Source: Pseudomonadota bacterium (lineage in GTDB: Bacteria > Pseudomonadota > Gammaproteobacteria > Burkholderiales > Burkholderiaceae_E). From it: DNA of 31,865 bases. The translations under genes were made by a program, and so were the position numbers. Each line of letters opens with the position of its first letter. Position 1 is the stretch's first letter. A model generated the notes under the pieces. It was given only the letters and a program-made list of their open reading frames with translations. It was not told where the DNA came from and did no database searches. The stretch spans positions 1 through 31,865 of the forward strand of contig JAEWEW010000106.1 in NCBI GenBank assembly GCA_023389175.1, read 5' to 3'. Below, one piece after another: positions 25,500 through 31,865 of the stretch.

Positions 25500-26945
25500 C
25501 TACTCTCCGCCGGGCGGCTCCGCCGGTCGCTCCCCACTCGCGACGATCTGCCTCGTGGCATCGAGGATCCCTCGAACGACGTAGGGGACTGCGGCCGCCT
25601 CGCCGAATCGCCCGAGGGTCGGCGGGCCGACCGCGAAGATCGCGTCGTGGGGCCGCCCGTGGCCATCGACCAGCCGCCCGCGCAGATCCACGTCGACACC
25701 CAGGCCGGCGGCATCGTCACGCGCGATGCCGTCACGCAGAAGCGCCTCCCAGAACGGGTTGCCGGATTGGCTGGGCCGAGGCCGCGGACCGGTGCAATTG
25801 ATCACCGCAGCGGCGCGGACGGTTCGCCGTCCTGCCCCGTGCGGGGATTCGTACTCGACCACGATCGTGCTGCCGTCCCCACGGGAATTGCGCAGGCGGC
25901 CCGTTGCAAAGGCAAGGCGCCCGCAGCGCAAGCCGTCGTCCACGATGCGCTCCACCTGCGGCGGATTGCGGAAGCGGAAGGCGTCGTACCAGGCTTTGAC
26001 ATGCCGCACGAATCGCCGCCGCTCCGCATCCGGCCATCGGCTCCAGAACAGCCAGCAGGCGTCGCGCAGCTCGTCGAACGGCACGTGCCAGCTCGACGCC
26101 GCCGGATCGATGGCGGCGATCTCGCGCCGCAGGAGCCGGACCGCCGCGCGAGCCGACGCCGGAACGCCGCCTCGTCGCAGGATCGCCGGTTCCCGCTCCA
26201 AGACGCGATCCCAGACGGAGCGCTGCGACCGGTGCGGGTTCTGGGAACCGGGGCGCAGTCCGTGCCGCGACAGGGACAGCACCGGTCCCCGGTGGCCGCG
26301 GGCGGTCAGCGCCGCGAATGCATCCGAGGCCGTGAGACCGGAGCCGACCAGCAGCACCGGCGCCCCGCTGGCGATCGTGTCGAACGCCTGCGTGCGCCAC
26401 GGATCCCCGATCCAGCCGGGATGACCGGTGATGGGCAGCAACTCCCGCGGAGTGCCGACCGCATTCCAGCCCAGGGCCAGGATGCAGGCCGAGGCGCCGA
26501 GGCGCGAGCCGTCGCCAAGCTCCACCTCGATGGCGGACGGTCGCAGGCTCAATCGGCGCGCCGCCTGTCGGACATGCTCGATCCGGCAAGCACCGGGATT
26601 GCCGAGCGCGTGGCGCGCGATCTCCTCGCCCATGTAGCGCCCGAATGCGTGCCGGCGCGCGAACACCAGCCCGTTCGCCGCGACCGACTCCCGATCGGCA
26701 GCCAGCGTGCCGCTTCGGCGAAGCCAGGCGGCAAAGTGTCCGGGCTCGTCCGGATACGGTGAATGGATGCTGTCCGGGCCGTTCAGGCGATGGTCCGGTT
26801 CAGGGCTGGAGTGGGCGATGCCCGCGCCGAGGGCGGCGCGCGGCTCGACGACCAGGATCTCCAGCGGAACGCCGCAGGCGCGACTCAGGTGAATCGCGGC
26901 AGCCGCACCGCTGAATCCACCGCCCACGATCACGATGCGACGCAC
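25500..26945 (-). CDS. FAD/NAD(P)-binding protein (COG4529 type)
   Basis: A 481-residue flavoprotein of the group often annotated FAD-NAD(P)-binding or hydroxyacylglutathione-hydrolase-like; its substrate is not known. The N-terminal dinucleotide-binding motif is RIVIVGGGFSGAAAAIHL, followed by VVEPRAALGAGIAHSS, GWNAVGTPRELLPI and a second nucleotide-binding GSGLTASDAFAAL. INCTGPRPRPSQSGNPF and FAVGPPTLG are late FAD motifs. I use GTG 26945, right at the beta-strand; GTG 26996 would add 17 residues without recognisable content and neither has a clear RBS. The gene is divergent from fadH and ends 6 nt from the cytochrome gene. Confidence 0.8.
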   Translation of the reverse strand: MRRIVIVGGGFSGAAAAIHLSRACGVPLEILVVEPRAALGAGIAHSSPEPDHRLNGPDSIHSPYPDEPGHFAAWLRRSGTLAADRESVAANGLVFARRHAFGRYMGEEIARHALGNPGACRIEHVRQAARRLSLRPSAIEVELGDGSRLGASACILALGWNAVGTPRELLPITGHPGWIGDPWRTQAFDTIASGAPVLLVGSGLTASDAFAALTARGHRGPVLSLSRHGLRPGSQNPHRSQRSVWDRVLEREPAILRRGGVPASARAAVRLLRREIAAIDPAASSWHVPFDELRDACWLFWSRWPDAERRRFVRHVKAWYDAFRFRNPPQVERIVDDGLRCGRLAFATGRLRNSRGDGSTIVVEYESPHGAGRRTVRAAAVINCTGPRPRPSQSGNPFWEALLRDGIARDDAAGLGVDVDLRGRLVDGHGRPHDAIFAVGPPTLGRFGEAAAVPYVVRGILDATRQIVASGERPAEPPGGE

Positions 26946-27167
26946 GTCAGCGGTCGCCGGGCCGATCGCGCACGTACCGCTGGCCGGCCAATCCACGCTC
27001 GGAAATCATGGACATATCGTAGACCGCACAGCACGCGATTGCCACGAACCGGGCATGGACGCGCAAAACGTCCCGGATCTCTCCGGATCCGATGCCGTCC
27101 GATGAAGGTGATCGGGTCGCGGGATGACGTAGCATCCGCACGTCTGCACGCCGCACTACGACGCCTC

Positions 27168-29186
27168 ATGACCGCCTTCCCGAACCTGCTCTCGCCGCTC
27201 CGCATCGGCGACACCACGCTTCCCAACCGCATGGTCATGGGGGCGATGCATACCCGGCTGGAGACGCTGGATCGCCCGCTCGAACGGCTGTCTGCGTTCT
27301 ATGCAAGGCGCGCCGGCGGCGAGATCGGACTGATCCTCACCGGCGGCTACGCGCCGATACCGGAGGGGACGATGGAAGATGGCGGCATGTACCTCGCCGA
27401 CCCGAGCCAGCTCGGCGAGCACACGCCGATCACTTCGGCCGTCAGCCAGGCTGGCGGACGAATCGTGTTGCAGATCCTGCATGCCGGCCGCTACGCCAGG
27501 CGGAAGGATTGCGTGGCGCCGTCGCCCGGCAAGGCCCGCATCAATGCCCATGCGCCGCGCCCGTTGTCGACCGACGAGGTGTGGGAAACGATCGAGCGAT
27601 ATGCGACGACGGCAGCGCTTGCGCAGGAGGCCGGCTACACCGGCGTCGAGATCATGGGCTCCGAAGGCTACCTGATCAATCAGTTCACCGCGGCGATCAC
27701 CAACCATCGCGACGACGCCTTCGGCGGATCGTTCGAAGGGCGAATCCGTTTCCCGGTCGAGATCGTCAAGGCGGTACGCGCCCGGGTGGGGCCGGGCTTC
27801 CTCTTGATCTACCGGATCTCCTCGATCGACCTGATGGAAGGCGGGATGACCGGGAGCGAGATCGCACGGCTCGCGCGCGCGGTTGCGAATGCAGGCGCGG
27901 ACCTGATCAACACCGGCGTCGGCTGGCACGAGTCGGCCGTGCCGACCATCGCCGCCTCCGTGCCGCGCGCCGCCTGGCTGGCGGCGATCCGCAACGTCAA
28001 GGAGGCGGTGCCGATTCCGGTGATGGCATCCAACCGGATCAACACGCCGGAGGTCGCCGAGGGGATCATCGCCTCAGGCGCCGCCGACCTGGTCTCGATG
28101 GCAAGACCACTGCTCGCGGATCCCGACTTCGCCCGCAAGACCCGGGCGGGTCGCGCCGACGAGATCAACACCTGCATTGCCTGCAATCAGGCCTGCCTGG
28201 ACTACATCTTCACCGACCGGGTCGCCACCTGCCTGGTGAACCCGCGCGCGGGCCGCGAGGTCGAGTTCCACGACGGACCGGCGCGATCGCCACGCCGCCT
28301 CGCCGTGGTCGGCGCCGGCCCGGCCGGCATGGCATTCGCCCTCGAAGCGGCCCGGCGCGGCCATCGCGTGACGCTGCTCGAGTCACAACCGGCGCTCGGC
28401 GGACAACTCAACCTCGCGAAGCAGGTACCGGGCAAGCACGAGTTCCACGAGATGCTGCGCTACTTCCAGGTGTCGCTGGAGCGCGCCGGGGTGGAGGTCC
28501 GGCTCGGGATTCGCGCAACCGCGCAGTTGCTGGCGGGCGGGGAGTTCGACGACATCGTGCTGGCCACCGGCGTGGTGCCGCGCACACCGCGTATTCCCGG
28601 TATCGACCATCCCATGGTCCTGGGCTATGCCGAGCTTCTGGCTGGAGAGGTGGAGGCCGGCGAGCGCGTCGCCATCATCGGTGCGGGGGGCATCGGGTTC
28701 GACGTGGCGGAGTTCCTGGTCGGTCAACCGAAGGAGGCAACCGACCCGGCGGCCTTCGCCGATGCCTGGGGCGTGGACCCGACCATCGCCGTGCCCGGCG
28801 GATTGCGCCATCCGGCCCGACCGACGCCACGACGACAGGTGCACATGCTCCAGCGCAAACCCGGATCCCTCGGCCGCAACCTGGGCAAATCGACCGGCTG
28901 GATTCTCAAGGCAAAGCTGCGCCAGGCGAACGTATCGATGACACCCGGCGTCACCTACGACGCCATCGACCACCGCGGCTTGCACTACACCGTTGACGGC
29001 GAGCGGCGGCTGCTCCAGGTGGACAACGTCATCGTCTGCGCCGGCCAGGAACCGAACCGTGCGCTGTTCGAAGCGCTGCGCTCGCACGGCCTGCGGTCGC
29101 ACCTGATCGGCGGCGCCGACGTCGCGGTCGAGCTCGATGCCTTGCGCGCGATCGACCAGGCCACCCGGCTCGCGGTTTCGTTGTAG
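27168..29186 (+). CDS. fadH: 2,4-dienoyl-CoA reductase (NADPH)
   Basis: This enzyme reduces 2,4-dienoyl-CoA to 3-enoyl-CoA with NADPH in the beta-oxidation of unsaturated fatty acids. It is 672 residues, the same length as E. coli FadH. An N-terminal TIM barrel (about 1-370) binds FMN, with Y168 and H254 at the active-site positions (EGYLINQF; VGWHES). The 4Fe-4S cluster cysteines are C336, C339, C343 and C355 (CIACNQAC, ATC). The FAD domain follows (VVGAGPAGMAFALEAA) and then an NADPH domain (AIIGAGGIGFD), ending with IVCAGQEPNRALFEAL. The ATG at 27168 gives the exact family start, although the frame is open far upstream. Nothing next to it is fatty-acid related. Confidence 0.97.
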   Translation: MTAFPNLLSPLRIGDTTLPNRMVMGAMHTRLETLDRPLERLSAFYARRAGGEIGLILTGGYAPIPEGTMEDGGMYLADPSQLGEHTPITSAVSQAGGRIVLQILHAGRYARRKDCVAPSPGKARINAHAPRPLSTDEVWETIERYATTAALAQEAGYTGVEIMGSEGYLINQFTAAITNHRDDAFGGSFEGRIRFPVEIVKAVRARVGPGFLLIYRISSIDLMEGGMTGSEIARLARAVANAGADLINTGVGWHESAVPTIAASVPRAAWLAAIRNVKEAVPIPVMASNRINTPEVAEGIIASGAADLVSMARPLLADPDFARKTRAGRADEINTCIACNQACLDYIFTDRVATCLVNPRAGREVEFHDGPARSPRRLAVVGAGPAGMAFALEAARRGHRVTLLESQPALGGQLNLAKQVPGKHEFHEMLRYFQVSLERAGVEVRLGIRATAQLLAGGEFDDIVLATGVVPRTPRIPGIDHPMVLGYAELLAGEVEAGERVAIIGAGGIGFDVAEFLVGQPKEATDPAAFADAWGVDPTIAVPGGLRHPARPTPRRQVHMLQRKPGSLGRNLGKSTGWILKAKLRQANVSMTPGVTYDAIDHRGLHYTVDGERRLLQVDNVIVCAGQEPNRALFEALRSHGLRSHLIGGADVAVELDALRAIDQATRLAVSL

Positions 29187-29224
29187 CGAAGGCTCGGCCG
29201 ACTGCCGGGGCGTTACCGCACCGG

Positions 29225-29635
29225 TCAACCGCGTCGCTGCGAGCGGCTGATCTCTATCAGTGCGTTCAATGCATCGGTCACGGTGAAGATGCCCAGGGGC
29301 TCACCGTTCTCGTCGTTGACGATCACGCTGCCGATCTTGCGGTCGGACATGATGAAAGCCACCTCGTCCAGGGGCGTGGAAGCCGTGACCGTGACCAGTT
29401 CGTCGGCCATGATGTCACCGGCACGCACCTGGATTCGATGCTCGGCACCCAGGCCCTCCGCCACCCGAAGGTCGCGGTCGCTGACCACGCCCACGATCGT
29501 CCCGTCGCGTGCCACCGGCAGGTGCCGCACGCCGTGGGACTGCATCAGCTGTCGCAGCTCGTCGATGGACTGATCCTCGGTCGCAGTGACCGGGCTCGGG
29601 GTGGTGTACTCCTCGACAGGCGGGTTCTGCGTCAT
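29225..29635 (-). CDS. Two-CBS-domain protein
   Basis: A 136-residue cytosolic protein made of a tandem pair of CBS domains (about 8-62 and 75-130), which usually binds adenosine nucleotides such as AMP or ATP. Typical motifs are GVRHLPVARDGTIVGVVSDRDL and KIGSVIVNDENGEPLGIFTVTDAL. There is no attached catalytic domain. It is convergent with fadH (38-nt gap) and 33 nt downstream of the beta-helix lipoprotein gene, so the two minus-strand genes may be co-transcribed. The partner is unknown. Confidence 0.9.
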   Translation of the reverse strand: MTQNPPVEEYTTPSPVTATEDQSIDELRQLMQSHGVRHLPVARDGTIVGVVSDRDLRVAEGLGAEHRIQVRAGDIMADELVTVTASTPLDEVAFIMSDRKIGSVIVNDENGEPLGIFTVTDALNALIEISRSQRRG

Positions 29636-29668
29636 CGTGACATCTCCGGTTGCGGATCGTCGTAGCGG

Positions 29669-30430
29669 TCAGGCGAGACCCCGGCACTGGTCCTCGAGAG
29701 AGTCGGCGATATTTCCGGCGCCGGTCGGCGCCGGGTCGTTCTGCTTGCACTGCAGGTTGCCGTTGGCCCGGTTGCGACTGATCTCCAGAGCACCGCGAGT
29801 CTCCTCGATCTGAATGTTACCGTCGAGCCGGTTGTCGTTCACCGTCGCACCGGCGCGGTTGCGAAAGAGCTGGATGTTTCCGTCCAACCGGTTGCCCAGG
29901 ACGTAGAGCCCGCCGGCACTGCGGTCCAGCTGGATGTTGCCGTCGATGGTCGACTCATAGACCCCCACGGAGCCGCCGTCCTCGATCTGAACCGAACCTT
30001 GAAGGAGCGATCGCTCCACGACCACGTCGCGCGAACGCTGTCCCTGGATGTTGCCGTCGACCCGCACGCCCCTCGCGAAGAGGGATGCGTCCGATCCGAC
30101 TTCGATGTTGCCGTCGATGACCGTGCCGTCGTCGAGCACGCAGGCCGCACCGTCCGGAACCCGAAGGTTCTCGACCCGCCGATTGCCCAGGGCCACGTTC
30201 TCGCAGATGTTGCGCGCAGCGACGACGGGTAACGCCGAAGGCGCGGGCGCGAGCGCGGGCGCCTGCGCGAACGAGAGGGGCGTGCTGGTGCCGCCTGTGC
30301 CACCGCCACCACCTGCGGGCGGCGCAACGCTGCCGGACCCTCCGTCGCTGCTGCCACCGCAGGCCGCCAGCGCGAACAGGAGCGGGCCCATGCCCGCCAG
30401 CCAATGGCGGGAAATCGTGTTCAACACCAT
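29669..30430 (-). CDS. Lipoprotein with DGNIQ beta-helix rungs
   Basis: A 253-residue predicted lipoprotein: lipobox LAACGG (C24), a Gly/Ser/Pro-rich linker (to about 75) and a repeat domain of about seven rungs of 20-22 residues. Rungs carry DGNI(Q/E) near their start and N-x-L or similar at the turn (DGNIQLDRSAGGLYVLGNRL, DGNIQLFRNRAGATVNDNRL). That pattern implies a right-handed parallel beta-helix. The tail has cysteines (LQCKQND, DQCRGLA). GGAGGA sits one base before the ATG at 30430, too close; the GTG at 30427 or TTG at 30424 would be better spaced. The ligand is unknown. Confidence 0.78.
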   Translation of the reverse strand: MVLNTISRHWLAGMGPLLFALAACGGSSDGGSGSVAPPAGGGGGTGGTSTPLSFAQAPALAPAPSALPVVAARNICENVALGNRRVENLRVPDGAACVLDDGTVIDGNIEVGSDASLFARGVRVDGNIQGQRSRDVVVERSLLQGSVQIEDGGSVGVYESTIDGNIQLDRSAGGLYVLGNRLDGNIQLFRNRAGATVNDNRLDGNIQIEETRGALEISRNRANGNLQCKQNDPAPTGAGNIADSLEDQCRGLA

Positions 30431-30612
30431 TCCTCCGGGATTTGTTGCGCGGGCCGCGTCCGTGCGTCGCGCGGACCGAGGCGCTCAGCGTCTAGCAGCC
30501 GGAAGACCCGCAGCGGCGCATGCCAAGCCGAAGCTCGCCGCGATGGTGATTGTGCGACACGGAAAGGCGACGCCTTCACATCCCCTCATGTCCCTACCGG
30601 ACTTGCCGATTC

Positions 30613-30641
30613 TTGAACCGCTCTCAACAAGCAGGTAACAT
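30613..30641 (+). promoter_or_regulatory. Sigma70 promoter for the repeat-protein gene
   Basis: TTGAAC (30613-30618), 17-bp spacer, TAACAT (30636-30641), placed 55 nt before the ATG at 30696. The spacing is ideal and both hexamers differ from consensus by two bases. It supports the small ORF as a transcribed gene. Confidence 0.5.
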
Positions 30642-30695
30642 TGCCGATCCCGCCGCGCGCGGGAACTTTTTCATCTGCTGGTTGGGGGGGACGCC

Positions 30696-31052
30696 ATGTC
30701 TACAGACGCCCTCTTCCAATTGGGGATCGTCTCGGGTTCTCGGAGCGCCGCCCAAAAGGAAGATTTCCGCTCGCCGAAGGCGCTGGTGCGTCTCGCGTCG
30801 AAATCGCTCGGGCGTCTCGCGCCGAAATCGCTCGGGCGTCTCGCACCGAAATCGCTCGGGCGTCCCGCGCCGAAGCCGCTCGGACGTCTCGCCTCGAAGG
30901 CGCTCAGGCGTATCGCGCCGCGAACCCGCAGGGGCCTGGTTGCGAGTCTGGCGATGCCGGCCGCCGTGGCCTGCCGCGCGCCGCAATGGTCCGCCAACCT
31001 GAGTCGCCTCTCCAAGGCCCTGGCGCAATGCCACGGCCTTCGGCCTGGCTAG
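30696..31052 (+). CDS. Small basic protein with octapeptide repeats
   Basis: A 118-residue protein with ATG at 30696 and a GGGGGGG site about 6 nt upstream. Residues about 32-76 are five to six octapeptides of type LGRLAPKS, strongly basic and encoded by a perfect-period 24-bp tandem repeat. Residues 1-20 (MSTDALFQLGIVSGSRSAAQ) and the C-terminus are not repetitive. I do not recognise it. A promoter lies upstream and nspC follows 191 nt downstream. Because 24 is divisible by 3, other frames are open as well, so the frame is chosen from the RBS and the promoter. It may bind nucleic acid or membranes, judging by charge alone. Confidence 0.5.
   Translation: MSTDALFQLGIVSGSRSAAQKEDFRSPKALVRLASKSLGRLAPKSLGRLAPKSLGRPAPKPLGRLASKALRRIAPRTRRGLVASLAMPAAVACRAPQWSANLSRLSKALAQCHGLRPG
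30789..30920. repeat. 24-bp tandem repeat, 5.5 copies
   Basis: Units CGTCTCGCGCCGAAATCGCT plus CGGG start at 30789, 30813, 30837, 30861 and 30885, with a partial copy at 30909-30920. The first three are nearly identical and the last ones drift. The period keeps all frames open on both strands. It is a coding minisatellite, likely variable in copy number between strains. Confidence 0.9.
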
Positions 31053-31243
31053 GATCGCCGTTCCGCAGCGCCCCTGTGGCGCTCGGCGACGCCTCGGCAC
31101 CGGTCTGACCTGCTAGTCCCGCCCCCCCGCGGACGAAATCCGGGCCGCGCCGCGCGCGCCGGGCGCTGCACCGACTACACGAGCTTCCATGCCGGCTGGC
31201 TGCCGGCAGCGCGTTTCGCGCCCCGTTTCACCACCGTCCGAGA

Positions 31244-31865
31244 ATGATCCCGACGCCCTACTACCTGATCGACAAGGAACGGCTGCAGCAGAACCTGCTG
31301 AAGGTCGACCACGTGCGCCGCCATGCCGGGGCCCGGGTGCTGCTCGCGCTCAAGTGCTTCGCCACCTGGTCGGTATTCGACCTCATGCGCAAGCACATGG
31401 ACGGGACGACCTCGTCATCCCTCTACGAGGTGAAGCTCGGGCACGAGAAGTTCGGCGGCGAGACGCATGCCTACAGCGTCGCCTATTCCGACGACGAGAT
31501 CGACCAGGTGATCGCGCATTGCGACAAGATCATCTTCAATTCGGTCGGGCAGTTGCGGCGGTTCGAGGCACGCGCGGAAGGAAAGGGCCGCGGCCTGCGG
31601 CTGAATCCGGGCGCGAGCTCGTCAGGCTACGACCTCGCCGATCCGGCACGCCGGTTCAGCCGCCTCGGTGAACGGGATGTCGGCCGCGTCGAAGCCGTGG
31701 CGGACCGGCTCGACGGCGTCATGATCCACAACAACTGCGAGAACCGCGACTTCGCTCGATTCAACGAGCTCCTCGGGTTGGCCGAGTCGCGCTTCGGCGG
31801 CGTGTTCCGCAAGGTGAAGTGGGTGAGCCTGGGCGGCGGCATCCACTTCACCGCCGAAGGCTATC
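31244..31865 (+). CDS. nspC: Carboxynorspermidine decarboxylase, 5' part
   Basis: A PLP-dependent decarboxylase of the alanine-racemase fold that converts carboxyspermidine or carboxynorspermidine to the polyamine. The window holds 207 codons and the gene runs off the end. Diagnostic segments are TPYYLIDKERLQQNLLKV, LALKCFATWSVFDLMRKH (K37 as the PLP lysine), YEVKLGHEKFGGETHAYSVA, IIFNSVGQL, LRLNPG and MIHNNCEN. No partner dehydrogenase (carboxynorspermidine synthase) is upstream; it may follow downstream. The start ATG 31244 is at the usual N-terminus, with only a weak purine-rich site (GAGA) before it. Confidence 0.92.
   Translation, partial: MIPTPYYLIDKERLQQNLLKVDHVRRHAGARVLLALKCFATWSVFDLMRKHMDGTTSSSLYEVKLGHEKFGGETHAYSVAYSDDEIDQVIAHCDKIIFNSVGQLRRFEARAEGKGRGLRLNPGASSSGYDLADPARRFSRLGERDVGRVEAVADRLDGVMIHNNCENRDFARFNELLGLAESRFGGVFRKVKWVSLGGGIHFTAEGY

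Noticed and set aside
30789..30920. Tandem repeat considered as a CRISPR array
   Set aside because: The units abut without unique spacers and there is no cas gene; it is a coding minisatellite.
30641..31108. Alternative frames across the 24-bp repeat (for example IARASRAE repeats)
   Set aside because: All frames stay open because the period is a multiple of three; only the frame at 30696 has a suitable RBS and upstream promoter.

Overview
The window is high-GC DNA (mostly about 65-70% G+C by eye) with the gene style of a betaproteobacterium, probably Burkholderiales. I base that on the tmRNA 3' end, the GC-rich codon use, the RND/MacB-type efflux operon, FadH and NspC. I cannot name the genus from this sequence alone.

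Region 1 (1 to about 7.1 kb) is a small integrative element inserted at the 3' end of ssrA. The 5' edge of the window carries the last 114 nt of tmRNA. A P4-type tyrosine integrase follows, with GGGGGCA arm-type repeats in front of it that recur at the far end. Then come a small RGRP-containing protein, an AlpA-like regulator/excisionase, a small ORF, a large toprim + DUF3987 replication protein and a protein built on VAT repeats. The DNA of that last gene forms a mirror-symmetric array of six TTGCGAC octamers. The cargo on the minus strand is a membrane protein, possibly coupled to a 48-codon upstream ORF, and a PEGA-type lipoprotein. No capsid, tail or conjugation gene is visible, so it resembles a satellite or P4-like island.

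Region 2 (7.2 to 10.6 kb) is accessory DNA. It holds a class II Fic protein under a palindrome-rich and possibly leaderless promoter, a parD antitoxin whose parE partner is frameshifted, and an arsenite module (acr3 and an arsR with a C-terminal Cys-Cys metal site).

Region 3 (10.9 to 16.5 kb) is a tightly overlapping efflux operon: outer-membrane factor, membrane-fusion protein, MacB-like ATPase and MacB-like permease, followed by a methyltransferase. The ATPase gene is split by a one-base deletion in a G run.

Region 4 (16.5 to 25.5 kb) has a 1068-residue MalT-like STAND ATPase with a C-terminal AfsR-type winged helix and BTAD, behind a good sigma70 promoter. It also has a DUF2269 membrane protein coupled to a small exported protein, a second methyltransferase, a crotonase-like protein lacking the usual glutamates, a C-type-lectin-like lipoprotein, an exported histidine phosphatase, and a 5'-truncated PQQ sugar dehydrogenase remnant followed by an intact dihaem cytochrome c.

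Region 5 (25.5 kb to the end) carries a COG4529-type flavoprotein divergent from fadH (2,4-dienoyl-CoA reductase, 672 aa as in E. coli), a two-CBS-domain protein, a lipoprotein with repeated DGNIQ beta-helix rungs, a small basic protein encoded by a 24-bp tandem repeat, and the 5' part of nspC (carboxynorspermidine decarboxylase), which runs off the window.

Three genes carry single lesions: parE and the ABC ATPase have one-base indels, and the sugar dehydrogenase has lost its 5' half. This marks the middle of the window as a region of active gene decay, or of homopolymer errors in the assembly.
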